Shown here: one piece after another, positions 25,204-33,780 of the stretch
Layout of the letters: each line of letters opens with the position of its first letter
Position numbering within the stretch: position 1 is the first letter of the stretch
NCBI RefSeq assembly: GCF_009915155.1
Contig: NZ_JAABLM010000016.1
Coordinates: 1-47,457, forward strand
Reading direction: 5' to 3'
Length of the DNA: 47,457 nt
From: Flavobacterium ichthyis
GTDB taxonomy: Bacteria > Bacteroidota > Bacteroidia > Flavobacteriales > Flavobacteriaceae
Made by a program: the position numbers and the translations under genes
The notes under the pieces: generated by a model
What the model saw: only the letters and a program-made list of their open reading frames with translations
The model's database searches: none
What the model was told of the DNA's origin: nothing

Positions 25204-26517
25204 ATGGCAAAATTTGAGTTGAAACTTCCAAAAATGGGAGAAAGCGTTGCAGAAGCAACTATTACCAATTGGTTAAAAAAAGTGGGCGATTCTATTCAAG
25301 CTGATGAAGCCGTTTTAGAAATTGCGACAGATAAAGTAGATTCTGAGGTTCCTTCGGAAGTTTCCGGTGTACTATCAGAAATTCTCTTTAATGTTGATGA
25401 TGTTGTAAAAGTAGGACAAACCATTGCTTATATTGATATCGAAGGTGGCGTGGTGGTAGATGCCGGTTCTTCAGCAAAAGAGGAATCGATTGCGGCAACA
25501 ATCGAAAAAAATATTGAAGCCGTGAAAGAAACTGTGACAACTCCGGTAGTTACAGATTTTTCAGTTTCGGATAAATTTTTCTCTCCTTTGGTAAAAAATA
25601 TTGCCAGAGAAGAAGGCGTTTCTGTCGATGAATTAGAGTCAATTTCGGGTTCTGGAAAAGACGGAAGAGTTACAAAAGATGACATTTTGAAATTTGTGGA
25701 AAGCCGAAAGTCAAAAGGCGAAAGTGCCACACCAGAAACAAACATTTCAATTCCGCAATCCAGTCCTGCACCTAAAGCTCAAAGTTCTGCACCAGTTTCT
25801 CTAAACGGTGGCGACGAAATTGTGGAAATGGATAGAATGCGTAAACTGATTTCCAAATACATGGTAGAATCAGTTCAAACTTCTGCTCATGTCCAATCTT
25901 TTATTGAAGTTGATGTTACCAATATTGTGAAATGGAGAGATAAAGTTAAAAATGCGTTTGAAAAAAGGGAAGGTGAGAAGTTAACGTTTACGCCAATATT
26001 TATGGAAGCAGTAGCAAAAGCATTGAAAGATTTCCCGGGAATGAATATTTCGGTTGATGGCGAAAATATCATCAAAAGAAAAAACATTAATTTAGGAATG
26101 GCGGCTGCATTGCCAAATGGAAACCTGATTGTTCCAGTAATTAAAAATGCCGACCAGCTGAATTTAGTTGGAATGGCAAAAGCGGTGAACGACCTTGGAA
26201 ATCGTGCTAAAGCCGGAAAGCTAAAACCAGATGATACACAAGGTGGAACTTATACTGTTACAAATGTGGGTACTTTTGGAAGCGTTTTTGGAACTCCAAT
26301 TATTAACCAACCTCAAGTGGGAATTTTAGCTTTGGGAGCCATCAGAAAAGTTCCTGCGGTAATTGAAACTCCAGAAGGTGATTTTATCGGAATTCGTCAA
26401 AAAATGTTTCTATCCCATTCATATGATCACCGAGTGGTAGATGGTGCTTTAGGAGGTAGTTTTGTAAAACGTGTGGCAGAATATTTAGAGGCGTTCGATA
26501 GCAATAGAGATTACTAA
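25204..26517 (+). CDS. 2-oxoacid dehydrogenase E2 component (dihydrolipoyl acyltransferase)
   Basis: E2 forms the core of a 2-oxoacid dehydrogenase complex and passes the acyl group from lipoate to CoA. The 437-residue protein has one lipoyl domain (residues 1-80, lipoyl lysine K44 in ATDKVDSE). A flexible linker and a peripheral-subunit-binding domain (about 124-160, SPLVKNIAREEGVSVDELESI) follow. The acyltransferase domain carries H409-RVVD413G at its end. The single lipoyl domain fits branched-chain or 2-oxoglutarate types more than pyruvate; the substrate is not decided. No E1 or E3 gene is adjacent. Confidence 0.93.
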   Translation: MAKFELKLPKMGESVAEATITNWLKKVGDSIQADEAVLEIATDKVDSEVPSEVSGVLSEILFNVDDVVKVGQTIAYIDIEGGVVVDAGSSAKEESIAATIEKNIEAVKETVTTPVVTDFSVSDKFFSPLVKNIAREEGVSVDELESISGSGKDGRVTKDDILKFVESRKSKGESATPETNISIPQSSPAPKAQSSAPVSLNGGDEIVEMDRMRKLISKYMVESVQTSAHVQSFIEVDVTNIVKWRDKVKNAFEKREGEKLTFTPIFMEAVAKALKDFPGMNISVDGENIIKRKNINLGMAAALPNGNLIVPVIKNADQLNLVGMAKAVNDLGNRAKAGKLKPDDTQGGTYTVTNVGTFGSVFGTPIINQPQVGILALGAIRKVPAVIETPEGDFIGIRQKMFLSHSYDHRVVDGALGGSFVKRVAEYLEAFDSNRDY

Positions 26518-26542
26518 AATTAATATGTCGATGAAGCGATTG

Positions 26543-26572
26543 AAACTCCTGGAAATTCCGGGAGTTTTTTTT
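26543..26572 (+). terminator. Terminator after the E2 gene
   Basis: Twelve-base arms (26543-26554 with 26556-26567, one G-U pair) lead into eight T residues. It lies 26 bases after the stop. Confidence 0.85.
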
Positions 26573-26603
26573 GAAATTTTATTATCTTTAAAACAAAAAA
26601 AAT

Positions 26604-27914
26604 ATGTCGTTACTGCGAAAGTTTCTTAGATATACCAATCTACAATCAGAAATGGTGGATTACGATGTGATCCACGAAAATATTGAAAGGGATATTATTT
26701 TTAAAGGGACTAATCTTTGGATTTTAGTATTTGCCATTTTCATCGCATCCATCGGATTGAACATGAATTCTACCGCGGTCATCATTGGAGCCATGTTAAT
26801 TTCGCCGTTAATGGGACCAATTAATGGGATGGGCTACAGCATTGCTACCTATAATTTTCCGCTATTTAGAAAAGCACTCAAAAATTTTGCCTTTGCTGTT
26901 TTGGCCAGTTTATCAGCATCAACACTCTATTTTTTAATGAGTCCGCTTTCGACCGCCCATTCTGAATTATTGGCTAGAACAAGTCCTACCATTTACGATG
27001 TTTTGATTGCATTATTCGGTGGATTGGCGGGAATTGTTGCCATCAGCAGTCGCCAAAAAGGGAATGTAATCCCTGGTGTGGCAATTGCTACGGCTTTAAT
27101 GCCACCACTTTGTACAGCGGGTTTCGGATTGGCAAATGCAAACCCCACTTTTTTCTTAGGAGCACTTTATTTATTTACGATTAACACCGTTTTTATAGGA
27201 ATATCCTCTATATTAATTTCTAGATTCTTAAAATTTCCAATTACCAATTTAGTTGCAGATGGCCAGAAAAAAAATGTGGTAAGATGGATTTCAATAATCA
27301 TTGCTGCTACGGTAATTCCAAGTATTTATTTTGGATATGCTTTGGTAAAAGCCGAACGATTTACTGAAAAAGCAACTAAACTAATTGCAGATGTGAGCGT
27401 TTTTAAAGGAAGTTATTTGTTAAACAGCCAAATTGATGCCAGAAATAATAACGTTACTTTAATTTACGGCGGAAATGTTTTAGAAAAAGCCGACAAGCAA
27501 GAAATCGTCAAAAGAGCTATTGCATTTGAACTTCAGGAGGCAAAATTAATTTTTAGGCAAGGTTTTTCTTTAAACGATGGAAAAGAAAATGTCAACCAAA
27601 TTGACAAGTTAAAAACAGAAATCAATAGATTATCATTACAATTGCAGCAAGAACAAAAATGGGTTGACAGTATTCAATCCCGTCCAAAAATAGGAGGGAA
27701 GCTATTAGCCGAAATTAAAACTATTTTTCCAGAAATAAAAAGTTGCAGTTACTCCGAATCGATTACTTTTTTAGATAGTGCTAAAACCGCTCCCATAAAA
27801 ATTGTGATTATGGAAACCGATAAACGCCGAATTTCAGCAGAAAGCAGGTCTCGCATTCAAAAATGGTTAGAAAAAAGACTAGAATCAGAAAACGTCAAAA
27901 CTTTTTTCAATTAA
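26604..27914 (+). CDS. DUF389 / TIGR00341 family membrane protein
   Basis: The 436-residue protein has about six hydrophobic segments in its first 250 residues. The family signature is visible: NMNSTAVIIGAMLISPLMGPI in the second membrane segment, then AISSRQKGNVIPGVAIATALMPPLCTAG. The last 170 residues are soluble and include a coiled-coil-like stretch (LKTEINRLSLQLQQEQKW). DUF389 proteins are widespread and uncharacterised, and transport is only presumed. A hairpin terminator follows. Confidence 0.9.
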   Translation: MSLLRKFLRYTNLQSEMVDYDVIHENIERDIIFKGTNLWILVFAIFIASIGLNMNSTAVIIGAMLISPLMGPINGMGYSIATYNFPLFRKALKNFAFAVLASLSASTLYFLMSPLSTAHSELLARTSPTIYDVLIALFGGLAGIVAISSRQKGNVIPGVAIATALMPPLCTAGFGLANANPTFFLGALYLFTINTVFIGISSILISRFLKFPITNLVADGQKKNVVRWISIIIAATVIPSIYFGYALVKAERFTEKATKLIADVSVFKGSYLLNSQIDARNNNVTLIYGGNVLEKADKQEIVKRAIAFELQEAKLIFRQGFSLNDGKENVNQIDKLKTEINRLSLQLQQEQKWVDSIQSRPKIGGKLLAEIKTIFPEIKSCSYSESITFLDSAKTAPIKIVIMETDKRRISAESRSRIQKWLEKRLESENVKTFFN

Positions 27915-27933
27915 AATTTAATTTAAAATTAAG

Positions 27934-27978
27934 AACCTTTCAATGTAAAATAACAACATTTAGGTGAAAGGTTTTTTA
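27934..27978 (+). terminator. Terminator after the DUF389 gene, overlapping the next promoter
   Basis: AACCTTTCA (27934-27942) pairs perfectly with TGAAAGGTT (27965-27973). An inner AATGT/ACATT pair extends the hairpin and a T run 27972-27977 follows. The last T of the run is the first base of the -7 box of the downstream gene. Confidence 0.75.
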
Positions 27979-27984
27979 TCTTTG
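27977..27984 (+). promoter_or_regulatory. -7 box of the exonuclease gene
   Basis: TATCTTTG matches TANNTTTG and lies 22 bases before the ATG. The -33 region falls inside the upstream terminator loop and has no TTG. Confidence 0.5.
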
Positions 27985-28006
27985 CCTTCCATACAAAAAC
28001 TACACA

Positions 28007-28777
28007 ATGGAACTAAAATTATCTAAGCCAATCTGCTTTTTCGACTTAGAAACCACAGGAACAGATATTTCTAAAGATAGAATTGTTGAAATTTCAATAT
28101 TAAAAGTTTTTCCCAATGGGAATAAAGAAAGTAGAACTTTTTTAGTAAACCCAGAAAGACCAATTCCAGCGGAAACTACCGCAGTTCATGGGATTACAAA
28201 TGAACAAGTTGCCAACGAACCTACTTTCAAAGAATTAGCTCACACTATTTTTAATATGATAAAAGACTCGGATTTAGCCGGATTTAATTCTGACCGTTTT
28301 GACATTCCCCTTTTAGCCGAAGAAATGTTGAGAGCTGGTTTAGACTTTGATATGAAAAACAGAGTTTCGGTAGATGTTCAAACTATTTTTCACAAAAAAG
28401 AAGAACGAACATTAAGTGCTGCTTACAAATTTTATTGCGGTTTGAGTCTCGAAAATGCTCATTCTGCGGAGGCTGACACTAATGCCACTTACGAAATTTT
28501 AAAAGCTCAACTGGAAAGATATGACGATTTACCACAAGAAATAAAATCCCTTTCGGAATACACCACTAGAAAAAAAACAGTTGATTTCGCTGGATTTATT
28601 GCTTTAGATAAAGATAATGATGAGATTTTTACTTTTGGGAAACATAAAGGAGCAAAAGTAGAAAAAGTCCTTGAAAATGAGCCAGGTTATTTCGGTTGGA
28701 TTCAAAACGCTGATTTTCCGCTCTACACCAAAAAAGTGTTAACCGCAATAAAATTAAGAAAGTTAAATACAAGGTAA
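28007..28777 (+). CDS. DEDDh 3'-5' exonuclease with C-terminal DUF3820-like domain
   Basis: The 256-residue protein has a DnaQ-type domain in residues 1-175: D13 and E15 in FFDLETTG, an Asp in NSDRFDIPLL, and the His and Asp of HSAEADTNAT. The C-terminal 60 residues (FTFGKHKGAKVEKVL...EPGYFGWIQNADFP) match the small DUF3820 module often attached to such nucleases. It should degrade DNA or RNA from 3' ends; the substrate is unknown. It is the second DEDDh protein of the window, distinct from the GIY-YIG fusion. Confidence 0.9.
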   Translation: MELKLSKPICFFDLETTGTDISKDRIVEISILKVFPNGNKESRTFLVNPERPIPAETTAVHGITNEQVANEPTFKELAHTIFNMIKDSDLAGFNSDRFDIPLLAEEMLRAGLDFDMKNRVSVDVQTIFHKKEERTLSAAYKFYCGLSLENAHSAEADTNATYEILKAQLERYDDLPQEIKSLSEYTTRKKTVDFAGFIALDKDNDEIFTFGKHKGAKVEKVLENEPGYFGWIQNADFPLYTKKVLTAIKLRKLNTR

Positions 28778-28860
28778 GATAGACGAAAGAACATAGAACA
28801 TAGAATTAAAAACTAAAGACGAGTACAAAACCGCAAAAATAAGACGGCAAAGTCTAGTTC

Positions 28861-28888
28861 TTCAATCATAAATCTTCAATCATAAATT
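28861..28888. repeat. Tandem 14-mer TTCAATCATAAATC/T
   Basis: Two adjacent copies (28861-28874 and 28875-28888) differ at the last base. They lie directly before the ATG of the FAH-family gene. A short AGAACAT repeat is also present near 28788-28803. No function is evident. Confidence 0.75.
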
Positions 28889-28892
28889 CTAA

Positions 28893-29504
28893 ATGAAAAT
28901 CATTTGCATCGGCAGAAATTATACCGAACACATTACGGAACTACAAAACGAAAAACCTTCTGAACCAGTTGTTTTTCTAAAACCAGATACAGCAGTTTTA
29001 CCGAAAAATTTTCCGTTTTACATACCTGATTTCAGTAAAGATGTACACCACGAAGTGGAGGTTTTGGTTAAAATCAGTAAAGTAGGCAAGTATATTGACA
29101 GAAAATTCGCGCATAAATATTATGACGAAATTGGTTTAGGGATAGATTTTACCGCCAGAGATTTGCAAAAAATATTAAAAGACAAGGGATTGCCTTGGGA
29201 AAAAGCCAAAGCATTTGACGGTTCGGCAGTTGTGGGTGATTTTTTGCCAAAAACAGAGATAGATTCGTTAGAAAACATTAAATTTGAATTGACCACCAAC
29301 GGGAAAACCGTTCAGCAAGGCAATACGGCAAATATGCTTTTTAAAATAGACGAAATTATTGAATATGTTTCACAATATTTTACTTTAAAAGTAGGCGATA
29401 TTATTTTTACCGGAACTCCGGAAGGCGTTGCCGCCGTTCAAGCCGAAGATGTTCTTGAAGGATTTTTAAACGGAAAAAAATTATTTAGATTACAAGTGAA
29501 ATAA
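28893..29504 (+). CDS. Fumarylacetoacetate hydrolase (FAH) family protein
   Basis: The 203-residue enzyme begins with CIGRNYTEHITELQNEKP and PVVFLKPDTAVL, the FAH-domain start. Metal-binding acidic residues appear in HHEVEVLVKI near residue 50, and the block GDIIFTGTPEGV lies near the C-terminus. This is the short form found in acylpyruvate hydrolases and oxaloacetate decarboxylases (FAHD1-like), acting on C-C bonds of small oxo acids. The exact substrate is unknown. Its stop overlaps the ATG of the Hpt gene by one base, so the two are translationally coupled. Confidence 0.9.
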   Translation: MKIICIGRNYTEHITELQNEKPSEPVVFLKPDTAVLPKNFPFYIPDFSKDVHHEVEVLVKISKVGKYIDRKFAHKYYDEIGLGIDFTARDLQKILKDKGLPWEKAKAFDGSAVVGDFLPKTEIDSLENIKFELTTNGKTVQQGNTANMLFKIDEIIEYVSQYFTLKVGDIIFTGTPEGVAAVQAEDVLEGFLNGKKLFRLQVK

Positions 29505-29848
29505 TGGCAATTCATTACAACCTTTCAAAAGTGTACGAAATTTCCGAAAATGACGATGATTTCGTAAAAAGTATTATCGATTTATTTGTGAGTGAAGTTC
29601 CTGCGGATTTAAAGAATGTGAAGCAAGGGATTAAAGAAAAAGACTTTAAATTAGCCTACAGTTTTGCTCATAAAATAAAGCCCACGTTAGATTTGCTTGG
29701 CATGACACAAGGTTACGAAGAAGTGTTACGCATCGAAGCCTGGACCAAACGTGAAGGAAAAAAACGCGAAATTAAAGACACTTATAAATCTCTCGAAGAT
29801 AGAATCGAAAAAGCCGTGAAAGAAGTAAGTAAAGATTTTAATTTGTAA
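29504..29848 (+). CDS. Orphan Hpt (histidine phosphotransfer) domain protein
   Basis: The 114-residue helical protein has the Hpt motif AYSFAHKIKPTLDLLGM, with phospho-acceptor H56 followed by Lys at +1 and +3 and Gly at +10. It should relay phosphate between response-regulator domains in a phosphorelay. No histidine kinase or response regulator is encoded nearby. It starts inside the stop of the FAH gene and ends 17 bases before cinA. Confidence 0.88.
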   Translation: MAIHYNLSKVYEISENDDDFVKSIIDLFVSEVPADLKNVKQGIKEKDFKLAYSFAHKIKPTLDLLGMTQGYEEVLRIEAWTKREGKKREIKDTYKSLEDRIEKAVKEVSKDFNL

Positions 29849-29865
29849 ATAGATTATTCTAAGTT

Positions 29866-31116
29866 TTGAAAGCAACCATTGTAACCATTGGCGACGAAAT
29901 TTTAATCGGTCAAATTGTCGATACTAATTCAAGTTTTATAGCAAAATCTTTAGATAAAATAGGAATTGAGGTTGCCGAAATGCTATCCATTAGCGATGAT
30001 AGAAATGTGATTTTAAACACTTTTAATCGCCTTCAAAATAAAACAGATTTAGTGTTAATTACCGGAGGTTTAGGACCAACCAAAGACGATGTCACCAAAA
30101 AAACATTCTGCGATTATTTCCAAGACCAATTAATCTCGGATCCAAAAGTTTTAGACCATGTTACCCAACTCATCGAAGGATATTACAAGCGTCCCATCAC
30201 ACAATTAAATATTGATCAAGCATTAGTACCATCAAAGTGTACCGTGCTTTACAACCCAACCGGAACAGCTCCCGGAATGTGGATGCTAAAAGAAAAGACC
30301 GTATTTATTTCACTTCCCGGAGTACCATACGAAATGAAATATTTGATGGAAAACGAAGTGATCCCTAAAATTAGTCGGGAATACAAACGCAATTTTATTG
30401 TTCACAAAAATATTCTTACTTACGGTCAAGGCGAAAGTTTAGTAGCAGAACGCATTGAAAACTGGGAAAATAATTTGCCAAATTTCATCAAACTCGCATA
30501 CCTACCAAGTTTAGGGAGAGTAAAACTAAGACTTTCTGCCAGAGGCGAAAACGAAACAACCCTTCACGAAGCCTTGAACCAACAAATTTCCGCTTTAAAC
30601 CAAATCATTGGCGATATCATCATCGGTTACAACGACAATGATTCGTTAGAAAAAAGCGTTGCCACTTTATTAACCGACAAAAAATTTACCCTTGCTGTTG
30701 CCGAAAGTTGTACCGGCGGATTATTGGCTCAAAAATTAACCGCCATTCCCGGATCGTCAAAATTTTTCAAAGGTGGCGCAGTAACCTACGCTACCGAAAG
30801 TAAAATTTCTGTTTTAGCCGTAAACCCGCAAACCATCGAAAAAAAATCGGTTGTAAGCCAAGAAGTAGCAGAAGAAATGGCAAATGGCGCCAAAAAAGTT
30901 TTCCAATCCAGTTACGCTTTGTCAACCACCGGAAATGCAGGTCCCACAAAAGGAGACTCAGATGCCGAAGTAGGAACCGTTTTTATCGCCTTATCAACCC
31001 CCGAAAAAACAATTTCAAAAGAATTTAACTTCGGAAAACACAGAGAAATAGTCATCGAAAGAGCCACAAACAAAGCCCTCGAAATGCTCAAAGAAGAAAT
31101 TTTAAAAAATCTCTAA
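29866..31116 (+). CDS. cinA: CinA family protein (competence/damage-inducible; NMN deamidase type)
   Basis: The 416-residue protein has an N-terminal molybdopterin-binding-like domain ([19 protein letters not shown], then [11 protein letters not shown]). A C-terminal amidase domain follows ([19 protein letters not shown], near residue 280, then STTGNAGP). CinA enzymes hydrolyse pyridine nucleotides such as NMN and ADP-ribose. The start is TTG at 29866: [12 protein letters not shown] aligns with family N-termini and no ATG lies nearby. It is the last gene of a short run before the rpmB promoter. Confidence 0.94.
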   Translation: MKATIVTIGDEILIGQIVDTNSSFIAKSLDKIGIEVAEMLSISDDRNVILNTFNRLQNKTDLVLITGGLGPTKDDVTKKTFCDYFQDQLISDPKVLDHVTQLIEGYYKRPITQLNIDQALVPSKCTVLYNPTGTAPGMWMLKEKTVFISLPGVPYEMKYLMENEVIPKISREYKRNFIVHKNILTYGQGESLVAERIENWENNLPNFIKLAYLPSLGRVKLRLSARGENETTLHEALNQQISALNQIIGDIIIGYNDNDSLEKSVATLLTDKKFTLAVAESCTGGLLAQKLTAIPGSSKFFKGGAVTYATESKISVLAVNPQTIEKKSVVSQEVAEEMANGAKKVFQSSYALSTTGNAGPTKGDSDAEVGTVFIALSTPEKTISKEFNFGKHREIVIERATNKALEMLKEEILKNL

Positions 31117-31123
31117 CAATTAT

Positions 31124-31154
31124 TTTGTACAAACGTTTATTTTTTGTTTCTTTG
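31124..31154 (+). promoter_or_regulatory. Promoter of the rpmB-rpmG-DUF4295 operon
   Basis: TTTG (31124-31127), 19 bases, TTTCTTTG (31147-31154). The -33 box and spacing are ideal, and the -7 box differs from TANNTTTG at one position. The rpmB ATG is 37 bases downstream. Confidence 0.75.
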
Positions 31155-31190
31155 CACCCTGATTTTGAATAACGATAAAAGAAAAGCATA

Positions 31191-31427
31191 ATGTCAAGAG
31201 TTTGTGACCTTACAGGTAAAAGAGCGATGGTAGGAAACAACGTTTCTCACGCCATGAACAAGACTAAGAGAAAATTTTCTGTAAACTTAGTTAAAAAACG
31301 TTTTTATCTTCCGGAAGAAGACAGATGGATCTCTCTAAGAGTAGCTGCATCTACAATAAAAACTATCAATAAAAATGGAATCGCGGCAGTTTTGAAAGAA
31401 GCTAAAGCAAAAGGATTTATCAAATAA
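31191..31427 (+). CDS. rpmB: Large-subunit ribosomal protein bL28
   Basis: The 78-residue basic protein opens with [26 protein letters not shown], the bL28 signature. It is a structural component of the 50S subunit. It leads an operon with rpmG and a DUF4295 gene, an arrangement typical of Bacteroidota. Confidence 0.97.
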   Translation: MSRVCDLTGKRAMVGNNVSHAMNKTKRKFSVNLVKKRFYLPEEDRWISLRVAASTIKTINKNGIAAVLKEAKAKGFIK

Positions 31428-31453
31428 TTCCTTCCTAATAAATATACAGCAAG

Positions 31454-31636
31454 ATGGCAAAGAAAGGTAACAGAATCCAAGTGATTTTAGAATGTACAGA
31501 GCACAAAACAAGTGGTCAACCAGGTACATCAAGATACATTACAACAAAGAACAAAAAAAATACTCCGGATAGATTAGAAATTAAAAAATTCAATCCAATC
31601 CTTAAAAAAGTAACTGTTCACAAAGAAATTAAATAA
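31454..31636 (+). CDS. rpmG: Large-subunit ribosomal protein bL33
   Basis: The 60-residue basic protein contains [36 protein letters not shown] and [11 protein letters not shown], the bL33 pattern. Only one Cys is present (C14), so this is the zinc-free form that lacks the CxxC pairs. It lies 26 bases after rpmB in the same operon. Confidence 0.97.
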   Translation: MAKKGNRIQVILECTEHKTSGQPGTSRYITTKNKKNTPDRLEIKKFNPILKKVTVHKEIK

Positions 31637-31681
31637 TAAGGAATTTTTATTTAGTAAAAATTTCATAAACTTATTTCAATC

Positions 31682-31834
31682 ATGGCAAAGAAAACCGTAG
31701 CAACCCTACAAACCGCTTCAAAGAGATTAACAAAAGCCATTAAAATGGTAAAATCTCCTAAAACTGGTGCATACACTTTCGTAGAAAGCGTTATGGCTCC
31801 AGAACTTGTTGACGATTTCTTAAAAAAGAAATAA
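31682..31834 (+). CDS. DUF4295 protein, probable Bacteroidota-specific ribosomal protein
   Basis: The 50-residue basic protein is MAKKTVATLQTASKRLTKAI plus KMVKSPKTGAYTFVESVMAP and ELVDDFLKKK. It lies 45 bases after rpmG and is followed by a strong terminator. I recognise it as DUF4295, which follows rpmG across Bacteroidota. A lineage-specific ribosomal protein named bL38 has been reported in the Flavobacterium johnsoniae ribosome. I think this family may correspond to it but cannot verify that here. Position and charge support a ribosomal role. Confidence 0.92.
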   Translation: MAKKTVATLQTASKRLTKAIKMVKSPKTGAYTFVESVMAPELVDDFLKKK

Positions 31835-31853
31835 TTCACAAACAGAGCATATC

Positions 31854-31888
31854 AAAAAGCTACTTTCATACGGAAGTAGCTTTTTTAT
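31854..31888 (+). terminator. Terminator of the rpmB operon
   Basis: AAAAGCTACTT (31855-31865) pairs with AAGTAGCTTTT, and a T run follows. It lies 20 bases after the DUF4295 stop. Confidence 0.9.
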
Positions 31889-31947
31889 TTTTATATTTGT
31901 CCTAAAATTTTAAGAAGCCCATCATTAGGCATTTTTTTAAACGCAAT

Positions 31948-32032
31948 TCCCGCTTTCCGCTACAATCTTTTTATCAATTACCCCAAATTTCCCGGGTCAA
32001 TTAATAAAAAGGATTTCCGCTTTAATCGGGGC
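31948..32032 (-). repeat. Dispersed intergenic element, copy C
   Basis: This copy is in inverted orientation. TTTCCGCTACAATC (31954-31967) and TTTCCGCTTTAATC (32014-32027) are again exactly 60 bases apart, and the interior has AATTACCC against GGGTCAATT. Ends are TTCCCGCT and CGGGGCT. The flank GGCATTTTTTTAAACG (31929-31944) is the complement of the copy A and B flanks. The 31835-32130 gap holds only the terminator and this element. Confidence 0.88.
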
Positions 32033-32130
32033 TATTTAAAAAACGCCTTCGCCTTCTTTAAACTTTTGGAACCAAGATTGTCAAAAAAATAAAACACCCA
32101 ATCAATCCGAAATACCTAACATCCATCAAA

Positions 32131-33105
32131 ATGAGCTTTTTTAAGAAACTATTTTCGTCAGAAAAAAAGGAAATCAGCGAACATGACAAACAATCGCTCG
32201 ACAAAGGATTAGAAAAATCTAAAACCTCCTTCTTTTCAAAACTCACCAAAGCCGTTGCCGGAAAATCAAAAGTAGATGACGAAGTACTCGACAACCTCGA
32301 AGAAATCCTCGTTGCCTCAGACGTAGGCGTGAACACCACACTTAAAATTATCGAACGAATCGAAGCACGCGTTGCCGCCGATAAATATTTAGGAACCGAC
32401 GAACTCAACCAAATCCTTCGCGAAGAAATCGCAGGATTGCTTTCCGAAACCAACACCGGAGAAGCCACACAATTCGAAATTCCCGAAAATAAAAAACCAT
32501 ACGTCATCATGGTTGTTGGCGTAAATGGAGTAGGAAAAACCACCACAATCGGTAAACTCGCACATCAATTCAACAAAGCCGGATTAAAAGTAGTTCTTGG
32601 AGCAGCAGATACTTTTCGAGCCGCGGCAATCGACCAATTACAAATTTGGGCCGATAGAGTTGGCGTGCCAATCGTCAAACAACAAATGGGAAGCGATCCC
32701 GCATCCGTAGCTTTTGATACTCTACAATCCGCAGTTTCTCAAGATGCTGACGTAGTCATCATCGATACAGCAGGACGTTTGCACAACAAAATAAATTTAA
32801 TGAACGAATTGACCAAAGTAAAACGCGTGATGCAAAAAGTAATTCCCGATGCACCACACGACGTGCTTTTAGTGCTCGACGGTTCAACCGGACAAAACGC
32901 CTTCGAACAAGCCAAACAATTTACCGCCGCAACCGAAGTTTCAGCTTTAGCCGTTACCAAACTTGACGGAACCGCAAAAGGTGGCGTTGTAATCGGCATT
33001 TCTGATCAGTTTCAAATTCCCGTAAAATACATTGGAGTAGGAGAAGGCATTGACGACTTGCAAGTCTTCAACAAATATGAATTTGTAGATTCGTTTTTTA
33101 AATAA
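32131..33105 (+). CDS. ftsY: Signal recognition particle receptor FtsY
   Basis: FtsY is the membrane-associated GTPase that docks SRP-ribosome complexes. The 324-residue protein has a short N-terminal region (about 1-40) without the long acidic A domain of E. coli, then the helical N domain and the G domain. G motifs: GVNGVGKTT near residue 130, DTFRAAAIDQL, DTAGR, and TKLDGTAKGG near 275. It is followed by three small genes in tight order, likely one operon. Confidence 0.96.
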   Translation: MSFFKKLFSSEKKEISEHDKQSLDKGLEKSKTSFFSKLTKAVAGKSKVDDEVLDNLEEILVASDVGVNTTLKIIERIEARVAADKYLGTDELNQILREEIAGLLSETNTGEATQFEIPENKKPYVIMVVGVNGVGKTTTIGKLAHQFNKAGLKVVLGAADTFRAAAIDQLQIWADRVGVPIVKQQMGSDPASVAFDTLQSAVSQDADVVIIDTAGRLHNKINLMNELTKVKRVMQKVIPDAPHDVLLVLDGSTGQNAFEQAKQFTAATEVSALAVTKLDGTAKGGVVIGISDQFQIPVKYIGVGEGIDDLQVFNKYEFVDSFFK

Positions 33106-33108
33106 ATA

Positions 33109-33321
33109 ATGCCATTCTCCGTCAAAAACATACAACCGTTACATCTCTACATTTTATTTGTAGTTTTGATTCTTGTGGCGTGCCTGTTTGAAAAAAGAAT
33201 TCAACCAGTGTATTATTTGTTTTCGATTTTAGGTTGGTTGGCTTTTTTTATGGCAGCGAGAAATTTTTTCAACAGAAAAAAAACAACCAAAATTTCCGAA
33301 AAAAAAAACAGCCGTTTCTAA
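33109..33321 (+). CDS. Small two-segment membrane protein of unknown function
   Basis: The 70-residue protein has two hydrophobic segments (about 12-26 and 32-49) and a Lys-rich tail (NRKKTTKISEKKNSRF). The ATG lies three bases after the ftsY stop, strong evidence of a real co-translated gene. I do not recognise a family. The FtsY link suggests a membrane role only by context. Confidence 0.65.
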   Translation: MPFSVKNIQPLHLYILFVVLILVACLFEKRIQPVYYLFSILGWLAFFMAARNFFNRKKTTKISEKKNSRF

Positions 33322-33348
33322 AAAGTAATCGGCTCTGAAATTATTGTA

Positions 33349-33780
33349 ATGAAAAAAATATTCCTCCTTTTTTTTAGTTTCTTCTTAATGCTTTCATGCC
33401 ATAAGGTTTCTAAAGAAAACGCTCAAAAGCTTAACGGTTACTGGGAAATCGAAAAAGTTGTAATGGCAGACGGTTCTGAGAAAGAATATCAGACTAACAC
33501 TAATTATGATTTTTTTCAAATAAACGCTGATTACAAAGGTTTTCGTAAAAAAGTCAGTCCACAATTTAACGGCAAATTTTTAACCGACGATTCATCGGAA
33601 TCTGTTGAGATAATTGAAAACGACGGAAAAATTTTCCTGAAATACAAAACAGATTACGCCACGTGGCAGGAAGAATTAAAATCAATTTCTGACGAAAATA
33701 TGCTTATAATAAACCAGCAAAACATCGAATATCATTACAAAAAAGCAAAACCTTTTTTAGATGGCGAAGAGATTAAGTAA
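33349..33780 (+). CDS. Small predicted lipoprotein, possibly lipocalin-like
   Basis: The 143-residue protein has a signal MKKIFLLFFSFFLMLSC ending in lipobox L-M-L-S-C, so lipidation at C17 is likely. The mature part starts near NGYWEIEKVVMADGSEKEY and continues with alternating strands (FDFFQ-like, FNGKFLTDD, YATWQEEL). This resembles the small lipocalin-like lipoproteins of Bacteroidota. The function is unknown. The last 20 bases overlap the start of the DUF721 gene in another frame. Confidence 0.82.
   Translation: MKKIFLLFFSFFLMLSCHKVSKENAQKLNGYWEIEKVVMADGSEKEYQTNTNYDFFQINADYKGFRKKVSPQFNGKFLTDDSSESVEIIENDGKIFLKYKTDYATWQEELKSISDENMLIINQQNIEYHYKKAKPFLDGEEIK

Noticed and set aside
32058..32546. 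162-codon minus-strand frame over ftsY
   Set aside because: Ser/Thr/Phe-rich shadow of ftsY codons; ftsY is clearly the gene.
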